Source: Bettongia penicillata ogilbyi (Eukaryota; Chordata; Mammalia; Diprotodontia; Potoroidae). From it: 64,000 bases of DNA. Where the stretch lies: contig JAJHZJ010000419.1 of the NCBI GenBank assembly GCA_023548195.1, forward strand, positions 3,364,273 to 3,428,272, given 5' to 3'. Below the pieces are notes generated by a model. That model did not search any database, was not told the DNA's origin, and saw nothing but the letters and a program-made list of their open reading frames with translations. The first letter of the stretch is position 1. Every line of letters starts with the position of its first letter. The position numbers and the translations under genes were made by a program. Below are positions 43,090 through 53,722 of the stretch, piece by piece.

Positions 43090-43275
43090 CAGGGGTGGGG
43101 ACCTGCAGCCTGGAGGTCACATATGGTGGCCCTCTAGGTCTTCAAGTGAGGCTCTTTGATTGAATCCAAACTTCACAGAACAAATCTCCTTAATAAAAGG
43201 TTTTGTTCTCCAAAACTTGAACTTAGTCAAAAGGCCTCACTCAAGGACCTAGAAGATGCAGGTTCCCCAGCCCTG
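43090..43275. mobile_element. hAT-like palindromic MITE (family 1)
   Basis: Inverted ends 'caggggtggggacctgcagc' and 'gcaggttccccagccctg'; arms contain 'aacttcacagaacaaatctc' and 'ttttgttctccaaaacttga'. 186 bp. No matching 8-bp duplication seen. Confidence 0.8.
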
Positions 43276-43589
43276 CATAAAATTTGATCATCCTGTCAAT
43301 ATGAATGTAACCCTCACTAATGCTATCTATTCATCTCGTCACTGTAATTCTCAGTATAAGACTGGCCTACCTCTTCTTAAATATGTTCTTGATAGCTCTT
43401 AGGCTCCTTCTCAAATCCAGGTCACCACAGATAACATACCCATTTTACATAGTTCTATTTCCCCTCGGGTAATGTTGATATTAATCTGTTTTCTTGAAGG
43501 TGTTGGTGTTCTATCTTTTATAGCTAGCCTCAAGGACTAGGTGAGAGATTTTTCATTCATTTTTTCCGCCCATGTCAATGTTCTGTTGG

Positions 43590-43730
43590 CTCTTCAGGAA
43601 CTATGTTGCTGGACTATATATTATCACTAGCTATGCACCAGGGATACCACTATGAAAAAGGAAAGATAGTCCTACTGCTAAAGGGGCTTATACTCTAATG
43701 ACATTACACAAAAGGAAGCTGAAAAGCAGC
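43590..43730 (-). mobile_element. L2 3' end fragment
   Basis: 'gctatgcaccagggatacca', 'gtcctactgctaaaggggct', 'tatactctaatgacatt'. 43,276-43,589 and 43,731-43,950 are unassigned. Confidence 0.55.
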
Positions 43731-43954
43731 CGGTGGGAGGGGGTGGGAATGGTAACAGATGTACCAAGCATGGTAGACAAATCAGTCAGACAAGTCCTGG
43801 GTGAGAAATGAGGACATATCCTCCTTAAATGGAAGGTTGGAATCCATGGCCAAACTTCCCATCAGAGGGCAGAGGGTTGCAATGAGGTAGACTAGCAAGG
43901 CTGATGAGATCTTACAGAATGACAAGGTCATCTCAATAATAAGAGATATTCCTA

Positions 43955-43995
43955 TATAACATATATATATATATATATACACATAATATATATGA
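43955..43995. repeat. (TA)n microsatellite
   Basis: catatatatatatatata tract. Confidence 0.9.
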
Positions 43996-44299
43996 ATAAC
44001 TTTGTGATGTTCCACTTTTCATACGGTCAGTGTCACATCATATGAGAATCTAGTTCTCATACTGAAACTCTTCACTAAATGGGAATTCCTTTTTCTAGAA
44101 TGGCTTTACACAGGACATTTATGATACTAAAAATGTTTCTTTTGCATTTCTCCCCACTTAGTACCTTGCTTGATAACAGTACTCAGCAGATATTTAAAAA
44201 GTTATTTTTGTGGTTGTTGGCCATTGGATTTGGCATAATTTGATGCTGGGATGAGAGATAAGACAGAAACTGTCTGACAAGAGAGTTTAAAAAAAAAGT

Positions 44300-44530
44300 A
44301 ACTAGGTTGTACAGTGGGTAGCGTGCCATTCCTGGAGTCACGAAGACCTGAGTTCACATATGCTCTCTGTGTAGCTCTGCAGAAGTTAGCCTCTGCCTCA
44401 GTTTTCTCATCTCAAAAATGGCCATAATAATAGCACCTACCTCCCCAAGTTGTTGCAAGCATTCAATGAGGATAATTTTAAAGCATTTTGTGAATCATAT
44501 AGCACTTTATAAATGATACTTATTATCATA
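44300..44530 (+). mobile_element. MAR/MIR-type CORE-SINE
   Basis: 'taggttgtacagtgggtagc', 'cgaagacctgagttcacata', 'ctcagttttctcatctcaaa', 'atagcactttataaatgata'. Confidence 0.8.
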
Positions 44531-44554
44531 AAAAATAAATAAAACCTCAACTTT

Positions 44555-44635
44555 ATGTGTGCATATATATGTACATGCATGCATACACATACTCTCATAC
44601 ATATGTGTGTGTGTGTGTGTGTGAATAGTATGAAT
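44555..44635. repeat. (TG)n-containing simple repeat
   Basis: tgtgtgcatatatatgtacatgca.. then an uninterrupted tgtgtg run. Confidence 0.9.
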
Positions 44636-45339
44636 TAACAGAATATTTCAGGATATGAACCTAGGACTTTCTAACTTCTAAATTCCTTGTGCTATCTAGT
44701 GCTCTATACTACCTCTAACTCATGACCAAAATAAATTTTTCAAAGATGAAAGTGGCCAATAAAATATTAGGAATAGGGTTTCAGAAGGGAAAACAACAGT
44801 GTTGCTAACAGAAACTAAAGTTTTCTTGAAATCCATTTCTTTGTTTTTTGCTGTGCATGTTAATATGAGCTTCCAGCAACTCTGGAATATGACAGGTAAT
44901 TTCATATTGAATACCCTGTACGCAAAATATTATTACTGCATTACTTGCCTAGGGAATCCTTAATAACACTGAGTTTGTTGCTCAGGGTCCACCCTCATCT
45001 TTTCCTCCCTAGTCATCTAGCTGATACGTGTGCCTGAAGTCTGGGAAGTCCCATCTGAAGAAGTGAAAATCAAACTGACAGCAGATAAAATGATGTTTAT
45101 GTTTATCTCCACAGGCTAGGGTATCCTAAAGGAACAGCCTCATCCAAAAAGCTGCTTTATGGTATTGCTGTTGGAAACTGTGGGACATGTAGAAGATGGT
45201 TTTTTCCCATTCTTTTTTTGTAAGTTACTGCTACCAGGAAACAAGCCAAAAATTGAAGAAAATAATGGTGTCCATTTAACGAAGCAGTGACTCCTATGGG
45301 TGTGTTTATGTAATATAATTTGGGAAAGCTACATGTTGA

Positions 45340-45515
45340 AGTGGAAACAGGGCCTAGCTTGGAGTCAGGGAGACCTGCAAATGCAGCCTCAGAGGTTTAC
45401 TAGCTGTGTGACCCTGAGTAAGTCACCTAACCTGTTGTCTCGGTTTCCTCATCTTTAAAATGAGCTAGTAAACCAGTCTAGTAACTTCATAGAAAAGGCT
45501 AAACAACAAAACGTG
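45340..45515 (+). mobile_element. MAR1-like SINE
   Basis: 'gcttggagtcagggagacct', 'ctgtgtgaccctgagtaagt', 'tcggtttcctcatctttaaa', 'gagctagtaaaccagtctag'. 44,640-45,335 before it is unassigned. Confidence 0.8.
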
Positions 45516-45970
45516 TTGTCATCAGGCTAATCAAACAAAGTTCGTAGGATGGAACTCACTTGGCCGTTCTTCAGTTCCTTGGCTCTGATTTCTGCCTCCA
45601 AGGAGTCTTTGGGTTGGAAGAGGGAGAAATGACAGACCTTCAGAAGAAAGAACATTGTGATGTAATGCTGATTTTGAATGTCCAAGGTTAGGAGAACCTA
45701 TTTCTAGGCCTCAGTTTCCTGAGAGATTGGATTAAGATTCTTTTAAATTCTACTGTTTCATTAATCCATGGGGATTAAGGAGAAGTATTTAGAGGAGAGA
45801 AGAGATGAGATGCTAGCTGTGAAAGGCCAAGTAGAAAAGTGGAAGGAAAGGTAAAAAAGAAATAGGGCACAGCAGTGGAAAAAGACAGGGCTGACTAGGA
45901 AGAGCCATTGACTGAAAAGAAGAGGAAGTCCTTAGTTCCGGAAGCTCAGAAAGGGAATTCTACTGTGTCC

Positions 45971-46023
45971 TCCAGCTCCCCTCACTTTTCTTCCTCTCTC
46001 TTTCTCTCCCCCTGTCTCCCCAG
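45971..46023 (+). promoter_or_regulatory. candidate splice acceptor (strong polypyrimidine tract + CAG)
   Basis: About 50 bases almost all C and T, ending 'ctccccctgtctccccag'. A GT-containing site 'tatgggtatgct' lies about 55 bases on. No coding frame continues through, so this may be a non-coding exon edge or a chance pyrimidine tract. Region 45,516-46,324 is otherwise unassigned. Confidence 0.25.
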
Positions 46024-46324
46024 AGCTCATCAATACAGCGACCATGCCTGACTGAAAAGGCAACATTCCCCTACCTATGGGTATGCTCTCCTCTGCTCAG
46101 TTTTCTTCTCTCCTTTGTTCAGCTTCCATTTCTCCCCAGAACTCTAACTGGGTGTGTGCCTGTTGCAAAGGGATCAGACTTTCCAACCCTCCCTCACTTC
46201 CACAAGGAAGTCTGACTCAGGGGAGGCAGAGACAAATTGAGATGAAGCTGGGAATACTCCTCATTCCATAACAGGTTCATCCAGGACAGGGCCCAGTAAG
46301 TTAATCTAATGAAAATTTAGACAA

Positions 46325-46785
46325 ACTGCCCTGGAGGAGAGAATCCTTAACCATGGCTCCACGAATTTAAAAAAACAATTCTTTTTGATAACTAAATTAC
46401 AATATATTTGCTTTCCTTTGTAATCTCTTGTATTCTATTTTGTCATTATTCAGTCATTTCAGTTTCATTGTTTCAACTCTTGGTGAATCCCATTTGAGGT
46501 TGTCTTGGCAGAGATACTGAAATGATTTCCATTTTCTTCTCCAGTTTATTTTATGGATGAGGAAACAGAGGCAAAAAGAATTACAGCTTGCTCAGGGTCA
46601 TACAGCTAGTAAGTGTCTGAAGCTGGATTTGAACTCAGATCTTTCCGACTTCAAGCCCAGCACTCTATGTATTGTGCCACATAGCTGCCCCATGTATTCA
46701 GTAGTATGCATTTAAAACTGTTATTTTGAGAAAAGGGCCATAAGCTTCCCCAGACTACCAAAAGGTTCAGGACCCAAGGACATGC
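46325..46785 (+). mobile_element. hAT-like non-autonomous element (family 2), split by SINE
   Basis: Left: 'ttaaccatggctccacgaat', 'ttttgataactaaattacaa', 'tttcctttgtaatctcttgt'. Right, after the SINE: 'gcatttaaaactgttatttt', 'gagaaaagggccataagctt', 'cagactaccaaaaggttcag'. The two parts are consecutive in the family. Confidence 0.75.
46440..46692 (-). mobile_element. MAR1-like SINE in hAT-like element
   Basis: RTE-like tail 'caactcttggtgaatcccat', then 'cttggcagagatactgaaat', 'gatgaggaaacagaggcaaa', ending 'attgtgccacatagctgccc'. Confidence 0.85.
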
Positions 46786-46859
46786 AGCTTCATCTCGATA
46801 GTTCCTGGTATTTAACAACAAACCTCTTCTAAATGTGCATAGATGCTAAGCTCATAATA

Positions 46860-47010
46860 GGAACATAGATTTTGAGACAGCATAGACCTTTAAGGTTCTG
46901 CTACCTCATGTGATAGTTGGGGAAACTGAGGTCCAGTGTCACCCAGGCAATAAATCCACTCATCATCTGAACCCAGATCCTCTGAGTCCAAATCCATTGC
47001 TTTTTTGCTG
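46860..47010 (-). mobile_element. MIR-like fragment
   Basis: 'gttggggaaactgaggtcca', 'catctgaacccagatcctct', 'gagtccaaatccattgc'. 47,011-47,834 beyond it is mostly unassigned; 47,400-47,415 (ctcagtggttctaac) could be a hAT terminus. Confidence 0.6.
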
Positions 47011-47834
47011 ATTATGCAACTGACAGTTCCCCAGGGGCAACTGGGATTGATAGCTATAAGAGGCAGCTGTCATTTTTTTAATGTGTTTTTGGAGCAAGTC
47101 CTTTAAGAAGAAATGATGGAAGTAAATTATTACCTCATTGTTAACTCTATAATCGTATCATCTCCTTACTCTGTTCAAGACAGAATGTCGCTGATTCCTC
47201 AAGTTCCAGATTTCCATTGTAACAAAGGATTTAATAAGCCAGAGTTCAGGAGTGTTTTCTTCAGAGACTAGCCTGTGACTCAGAAATACAGGAGCCAGTA
47301 CATTTACTTAGTGAGAACTCTGACATTTTGTTTCCATTGGAGACCAAATTGCCCAAGGTGCCAAAGCTTACTTCTTTGAAGAAGCTTTTATACATTAGCT
47401 CAGTGGTTCTAACTTATGAGCCATGGCTACTGGGGGATTCTGGAGAGTTAGACTTGAATGAATTCATATACACACCAAGGTTTGTCATTTTGAGCTTTAT
47501 TTAGCTCTTACAAAATGTGCCATTTATGGATTATATGTTACATAATGGCAATATATATATATATCTTTAGATACAAGAAGATATGCAAAAATTACTATTT
47601 TTCAAATAGATGTAATCCTGTTGCAACTGATGAAATACAGATTCATGGAAAAGTGTTACTGTGTTCCTGGTAGCTTCTTGCATTAGGTATGTTTTTTAAC
47701 TAATAGATATTAATGGTAAATGGATTGAACAGTAATACAGTATAAAATGCAGACTAATAAGGTTTGTGCTAGAAGGCCATGAAGGTCAACACCTTTACTT
47801 TATAGATGAAGTTCAAACAAGTGAATATTTATAG

Positions 47835-48020
47835 AGCAGAGTGCCTGGCACATAGTAGGTGCTTAATAAATTCTTTTCTTCCTCCTATTCCCTACAGGTG
47901 AGGAAACTGGGGCAGAAAAGTTAAGTAATCTGTCTAAGGATATATAGCTAGCAGTGTCAGAGCCAGGAGTTGAATCCAAAGTCTTTCTGACTCTTAGATC
48001 CAGTGCCCTATCTAATTATG
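47835..48020. mobile_element. L2 tip (+) joined to SINE fragment (-)
   Basis: 'gtgcctggcacatagtaggt' with 'gcttaataaattc' (L2, to about 47,880), then antisense SINE 'gtgaggaaactggggcagaa', 'ctagcagtgtcagagccagg', 'ccctatctaattatgcc'. Confidence 0.7.
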
Positions 48021-48022
48021 CC

Positions 48023-48214
48023 AACGGTTCTTTGACTTTTTTAACCTCAGGATTGTTTTATGTTACCAAAAATGAGGAAGGACCCTCCAACAAACTTTTC
48101 TGTTCTGTTTAGTGATATTTACCATCTCAGAAGTTAAAATACATTAGTATGATTATGAAAATAATTTTTGACCCATGGAAAAGTCTGTCTTGGACCACAT
48201 TTTGAGAACTGCTG
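48023..48214. mobile_element. hAT/Charlie-like non-autonomous element
   Basis: Inverted ends 'caacggttctttgacttttt' and 'ccacattttgagaactgctg', interior 'atttttgacccatggaaaag'. Wording follows the CAGTGGTTCT-type hAT elements. 192 bp. Confidence 0.65.
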
Positions 48215-48639
48215 CACCTTGCCATAGCTTACAAAATATTTTGGCTTCAAAAGAAGGTCTTCCTATTCAAAAGGACTGAAAACCACTATATTGAATGAGA
48301 TAGTGTTTGCTGTGTTTAAAGAAAATATATGGACTTAGTTTTATTATATTTTCCCATTGATTCTCATTATTATTTTAGAGGTGGGATCCCCTGGAAAAAA
48401 AATTAAGCCTCAACACAAAAATAAAAGTGTAATAGAAAAAAATGGTCTGAAGTTCACCATTCCTAATTTTCCCTTAGGATTCCCTGGATAAAGTTAATCA
48501 AATTGAAAATAAATCCACATCATCCATCAGACCCAGTCACTTAACATTTGTTACATGACTGTTTCCTCTGCCATAAAAAAAGAAAGGGTTGGATTAAATG
48601 GCCTTTTGAAGGCCCTGCCACTTTTAGATCTGTGATTGT

Positions 48640-48955
48640 CACTCTCATCATCTCAGTAGCTGAGATTTCCCAAATGTTTTCTATGTTTAATAATCACTGA
48701 CCTTTCCACAGTACTTTTAAAAGTTCCCAAAAGTGCTTCATGTCCATTCCCTCCCTTGGGTCTCACAATAACCTTGTGAGTAGGTAGCAAAGTGTTAGCT
48801 TCCTCATTCTACAGATAAGAAAATGGAGAGGCAGATAGTTTATGACTTGCCTATTGTCACAGCACCTGATGAAAGTCACAGATGAGAAATGAACCTAAGC
48901 CTTCCTGATTCCAAGAGTGGATGCTCTTCTTACTCTTAATAACTCTTTTTTCCTT
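48640..48955 (-). mobile_element. MIR-type CORE-SINE
   Basis: 'gtctcacaataaccttgtga', 'gataagaaaatggagaggca', 'gacttgcctattgtcacagc', 'cttcctgattccaagagtgg'. Confidence 0.65.
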
Positions 48956-49069
48956 AGTTTATGCTTACTCCCAAGGCAATTGTAAAACTAATGGAAGACA
49001 TTATGAACAGGAAGAGATCCTTAGTGAGAGTATATGTTGAATTTTTGCTTTTAATAATTGCCTAGAGAC

Positions 49070-49300
49070 AGCTGGATGGTGCAGAGCCCTGGAATAAAGT
49101 GAGGGAAACTTGAATTCATATCTGATCTTATACACTAGCTGTGTGAACCTTGGGCAAGTCACTTAATTTCTGTTTGCCTTAGTTTCCTCAACTGTAAAAT
49201 GGAGGTATTAATAGCACTTACCTCTCAGCCTTTTTTTCTTGATTGAATGAGATCATGTTTATAATGCACAGTACCTAATAAATGCTTGGTTTTTTTTCCT
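49070..49300 (+). mobile_element. MAR/MIR-type CORE-SINE
   Basis: 'cagctggatggtgcagagcc', 'cttgggcaagtcacttaatt', 'gccttagtttcctcaactgt', ending 'cctaataaatgcttgg'. Confidence 0.8.
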
Positions 49301-50284
49301 CCATTTGGTTTGTAAGTTTCAAAATGGGTAGTATTCAAATTGGGTTTGAGTCCAGAGAGCTAAAGGTTTAGAGAAATCCCTGTTGAGGGTGTTGAAGAAA
49401 GAAAGAAAGCAAGAAAGGAAGGCAAAAATCCAATTTTCCAGAGAGCTGAGAACAGCCTCTATTGTGGAGGCGTTGGTACATAGACATGCAGACACAGGAG
49501 CTGTGTAAGGAGGAGGACAGCTTAGTCAAGGATAGCTCCATGGTTACAGGCTGTAAAAATAATAGGAGAAGGGGAAGCAGATTTGGGTGTGAAAAAGCTC
49601 TTCTAAGATAGGCTGCCACCTACTTGACTGATAGATAAGGTAAGATCCTTTGGTCTGAACTGCTTTAACTGCCATCAACCAAATGGAGATGAATAATCTT
49701 CCCTGTCAAGCAAGGTCTTTGCTAAGAGTCCACAAACAGACCTTCTGATTCTACCATTACACAATCAGCAATCAGTAAGAGCTGCCTTTCTTCCCCTCAC
49801 CCACCCCAGTTTAGATTGTCAGCAACTATGCAGGGGCGCAGTTTTGCCTGAATTTGAATGTTGCCTGCATCCAGCTGTGGCCATTGATTCAGGCTTTGAA
49901 ATTGATGCCATTAAGCACAATGATAAAGATGACTTAATGGGTCTGGAAAATGTTTACCGTTATTGAAACTGTTCTGCAGTTTTCATTTCCCAGAGAGGTC
50001 ACTGCTAAAGTCTTATCTTCATACTTATCCACTGGTTTCTAAGTCCTGGGATGGGGAACATGGGGGAAGGGAGAGTGACAAGTTAAAGGTACCCTGACAT
50101 CAAAGCCCACACCAACTGTTTTTCTGAGAAAGGAATAACAGGCATTCTCTTTGTCCCCTTGAGGATGTAAAGATAGCTTTCATCACTTTTCTACCACCCA
50201 ATATAAACCTCATGCTAGACATGTTCCCAATACCAGTGATTCTGTGGAATGAATGAATGAATTAAAAGAGCATGGCGTTAGTCA
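49301..50284. other. repeat-poor stretch, possible conserved non-coding DNA
   Basis: No repeat signature. 49,815-50,050 has balanced composition without low-complexity and reads as unique sequence. Conservation cannot be judged from one sequence. Confidence 0.3.
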
Positions 50285-50287
50285 GAA

Positions 50288-51080
50288 AGTAAGCATTTAT
50301 TACTCCTTTACTATATGCAAAGTCTTGGATTAAAGGCTGGGGATACAAAGGAAGGCAAAACCATAGTTTCTACCCTCACATTTTAATGTGCCAGGCACTG
50401 TGCTCATATGAGACAGCTAGATAGTCCAGTGGATAAAGCACTGACCCTGGAGTTAGGAACACTTGAGCTCCGATGTGATCTCAGGTCCTAAGTAGTTATG
50501 TGATCTTAGGTAAGTCACTTAACTTCTGTCTCACTTCCCAACTGCAGAATGAGGATAGTAATAGCACCTACCTTACAGGTTGCTGTGAGGATCAAATGAG
50601 AGATCATCTGTAAAAAGCACTTAGTTTAGAGTACTTGGCAAATAGTAGATGCTTATAAAAGCTTTTTTTCCCTTTTCTTCCCTAGAAAGATTGGAAATAA
50701 TCAACTTAGAGGAGGCACTAGAATTAAGAGGGAGTGGAAAAGGCTTCCTGGAGATGGTGAGATTTTAGCCAGATTTGAAGGAAGTCAAAGAAGCCAGAAA
50801 ATGGAGCTGAGGAGGGAGAACTTTAAGATTCTGGGGGACAGCCTCTGAAGATGCCCAGAGTCAGGAGAGAAGTGTCTTTTTGAGGAACAGACCTGGGTCA
50901 CCAAGTGCATGGAGCGGGGTGGTAGCTTAAGGCATAAGAAAACTGGAAGGGTATGTGTGGGAGTGGATATAGTGGGGGAGTTTCAGGTTATGAAGGACTT
51001 TGAACATCAGGTGATTTGATATTTAATACTGGAGGTGATAATGAGTCACTGGAGTTTATTGAGTAGAGGGGTGACATGGT
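50288..51080 (-). mobile_element. L2 LINE 3' part (sense on minus), split by a SINE
   Basis: 'gctggggatacaaaggaagg', 'gaggcactagaattaagagg', 'gattttagccagatttgaag', 'ctggagtttattgagtagag', 'gggtgacatggttctg'. It ends abruptly at 51,080, where L2 in the opposite orientation begins. Confidence 0.85.
50410..50665 (+). mobile_element. MAR/MIR-type CORE-SINE in L2
   Basis: 'gacagctagatagtccagtg', 'tatgtgatcttaggtaagtc', 'gaggatcaaatgagagatca', 'gcaaatagtagatgcttata'. Confidence 0.8.
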
Positions 51081-51084
51081 TCTG

Positions 51085-51375
51085 TTTCACTGTTCATTCT
51101 CTCACACTCCTTATATCTATTCCAGTCATGGCAATCCCCTAGCCACACCATCTCTTCCAATTGTCCCTTGACCAGGCCCTCATCATTTCTTGCCTGGACT
51201 ATTACAATAGGTTCTTGATTAGTCTGCCTGGCTCCAACCTTTCCATTTTCTCCTCTATTTTTCATATAGCAGCCAAAGGAATACTTCTGAAAGCACAGGC
51301 TGACCATGTCCTTCCACTACCTGATCAACTCTAGTATTCCTGTTAACTCTAGGACCAAATATCACTGTTGTTCAC
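51085..51375 (+). mobile_element. L2 LINE segment, inverted relative to 50,288-51,080
   Basis: Sense L2 on the plus strand: 'cctggactattacaataggt', 'atagcagccaaaggaatact', 'gaaagcacaggctgaccatg' and 'tccttccactacctgatcaa'. It covers L2 sequence immediately upstream of, and overlapping by about 65 bases, the 5' limit of the adjacent minus copy. Confidence 0.8.
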
Positions 51376-51424
51376 CTCCTCTAAAATTTTTTATTTTTGT
51401 CCAAGTTTTATATTGTTCATAATT

Positions 51425-51560
51425 TTAGTACAGTAGTAGTACATGTATTTATATACACATGTATATGCACATATCTACATATATGTGTGTGTGTATATAT
51501 GTGTATGTATATATATAATATATATGTATATATATATGAGAAAGAGACAGAGAGAGACAG
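51425..51560. repeat. TA/TG-rich simple repeat
   Basis: Long stretch of tatatgtgtg and gtatata units followed by agagaca repeats. Confidence 0.9.
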
Positions 51561-51569
51561 GAGAAAATT

Positions 51570-51818
51570 GTTGTCTCAGTGGATAGGGCGCCTGGAGTCA
51601 GGAAGGCCTGAGTTCAAGTGTGATATCAGATACTTACTAGCCTTGTGACCCTGGACAAGTCAGGTAACCTGTCTTTCTCAGTTTCATTATCTGTACAATA
51701 GGGATAGTAATGGCACTTGCCTTCCAGGGTTGTTATGAGGATAAAATGAGACAACGTTGGGAAAGCATTTTGCAAACCTTAAAGCACAGTATAAATGTTT
51801 GCTACAGTTATTATTGTT
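51570..51818 (+). mobile_element. MAR/MIR-type CORE-SINE
   Basis: 'ctcagtggatagggcgcctg', 'gaaggcctgagttcaagtgt', 'cttgtgaccctggacaagtc', 'gttatgaggataaaatgaga', 'ataaatgtttgctacagtta'. Confidence 0.85.
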
Positions 51819-52204
51819 GTCACATATATAATTTATAAATAAGCAAATACATCCACATGGGGAGGTATGTGCTCAAAAATTTGTCACTGATATGGGTATT
51901 CAATCAGAACAATTTGGAGAAGTCTTTGAAGACCAATGTGGAAATGCCTGACTTAGTTCTCACATAGGTTTTCGGATGAGTAAGCCAATTTTCTTGGTTA
52001 TTTTCTAAGAGCTTCTTAACAGGAGCAGTTTCAGCAAATTTTTGACAGCTGCTGGCTCCCCATTTAAGAGTGAAAGGGGTGGGGGTGGGGGAAGCCAAAA
52101 AAAATATGTCTCTAAAGTGTAGATGTAAAAACTTTTTCTTCCGAGTAGCTTGCTGGTCCCTTTTTCCTTTGTTTATTTTATTTTCTTGTTGTTCTTATTG
52201 TTAG
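51819..52204. other. no recognisable feature
   Basis: Unassigned; a short G-rich block 'ggggtgggggtgggggaagc' is at 52,077-52,096. Confidence 0.35.
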
Positions 52205-52240
52205 GGAGCAGGAGGGAAGCAGGAGGGCAGCAGGAGGGCT
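52205..52240. repeat. short tandem repeat, 10-11 bp unit
   Basis: Three to four units of gcaggaggg with one- or two-base spacers. Confidence 0.85.
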
Positions 52241-52284
52241 AGACCTGTCATTTCATCCGTGTAGGTAACTTTAAAATCTTTTAT

Positions 52285-52440
52285 TTTTCTTACAATCTTA
52301 CAGTTGTTGGGAGCCTGTGAGAGCTTAAATGGCTGGCCTGGGGTTACACACACCTAACACATCAGACACAGGGCTGGGACCCAAGTATTCCTGACTCCAC
52401 AGTCAGCCCTCTGTCCGCTCTATCTCATTGCCCCCTCTAG
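52285..52440 (-). mobile_element. MAR-type SINE fragment
   Basis: 'gcctggggttacacacacct', 'gcccaagtattcctgactc' type wording and 'ccgctctatctcattgcccc'; degraded antisense head and core. Confidence 0.5.
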
Positions 52441-52484
52441 TATTTTCTTATAGCACATTACTCAAGTTGTCTACAGAATGTGGC

Positions 52485-53000
52485 CATTGTCAGCTGCACC
52501 ATTTGCACTCATGTCCTGCTCTGACCACATCTACAGTGTTGTGCTCCATTCTGGGCATCCCATTAGAGTGTGTCCAGAGAAGGGTGACCAAATGGTGAAA
52601 GGCTGTAGATTATGCCACATAAGGTCTAGTTGAAAGATTTTTAACATGAACATCCCTGTTCTGGTATAGAGAACTTTTTGGGCAACCATGATGCCTTTCT
52701 GTGTGTTTGAAGGGTTATCATATGCAAGAGACCTTAGAGTTCTTCCAGTCCAATTCCTCTTATTTTTCAGATGAGAAAATTGAGTCCCAAATAGATAAAA
52801 TGACTTGTCCAAGGTTACACATGAAATTTGTAGCGAGTCAGGATTTGCCTTTTGCTAGGCAGACCCTGAGATCCAACCCTAGATCTATGATACCAAACTT
52901 GTTCTACTTGGTTCCAAGGGCAGAATTAGGGTAAAAGTTCAGAGACCTGAAATTTGGCTTGTCCTAAGGATACAGTCCCTAATGATTGGAGCTGCAGCCA
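52485..53000 (+). mobile_element. CR1/L3 LINE fragment, split by MIR-like sequence
   Basis: 'gttgtgctccattctgggca', 'gtccagagaagggtgaccaa', 'ctagttgaaag', then 'tgtttgaagggttatcatat', and after an antisense MIR-like block (about 52,730-52,890, 'cagatgagaaaattgagtcc'), 'cttgttctacttggttccaa' and 'gggcagaattagggtaaaag'. Confidence 0.65.
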
Positions 53001-53217
53001 TTAGAACTGCTTATGGTGTGGGTGTGTCTTCCAGTGGAAGCTGACCAGTCTATGACTGCAGAGGAATTTCTTTTCAGACACAGACTGAATTCAAAGTTAA
53101 TTGATAAGTTCCTTTCCAAGTTCTGTTATTCTTTCCTTAAAACAGACCTATATTTCTAGTTCTCAAAGGAGACTGGTCGGTCCCTGTTCCCCAAATGTGG
53201 CTAAATTAAAACTAGAG

Positions 53218-53472
53218 GGACTTTGTTGTTCAGTTGTGTCCAACTCTTCATTACCCCATTTTTTGGGTTTTCTTGGCAAAAAACTTGGAATGGTTTGCCA
53301 TTTCCTTCTCCAGCCTATTTTCCAGAAGAGGAAACTGAAGCAAACAAGGTTAAGTGATTTGCCCAGGGTCACACTGCTAGTAAGTGTCTGAGGCTGGCTT
53401 TGAACTCATGAAGATGAGTCTTCATGATTCTATACATAATGTTCTATAGACTGAACCATTTAGCTGCCATTC
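53218..53472 (-). mobile_element. MAR1-like SINE
   Basis: RTE-like tail 'ttgttgttcagttgtgtcca' and 'actcttcattaccccatttt', then 'gaatggtttgccatttcctt', 'ttgcccagggtcacactgct', 'gaaccatttagctgcc'. Confidence 0.9.
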
Positions 53473-53531
53473 TTATCCCCAGTTCTGCTTTGGTCCCAGA
53501 AAAACAGACAGGGAGTGCTAGAGTCAGTTCT

Positions 53532-53722
53532 GACCAGTAGCTAAATTTTCAGTGGAAGCATTTATACTTCAGAAATCCATAAATAAGTCAAGGTTTAATT
53601 TGTTTTGTGGATTGTCTAATTTTAAAAGGTGTTAATGGTGCAGATCACACTTAAAAGTGTGTGTGCATACCTTTCCCCCCTCAGAGATCCTGATTGGTAA
53701 ATTTGCTAGCAGACTGACAGTA
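53532..53722. repeat. unnamed interspersed repeat (copy B)
   Basis: 'gaccagtagctaaattttca', 'ggtttaatttgttttgtgga', 'ttgtctaattttaa', ending 'gattggtaaatttgctagca'. Pairs with 41,473-41,665. Confidence 0.5.
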
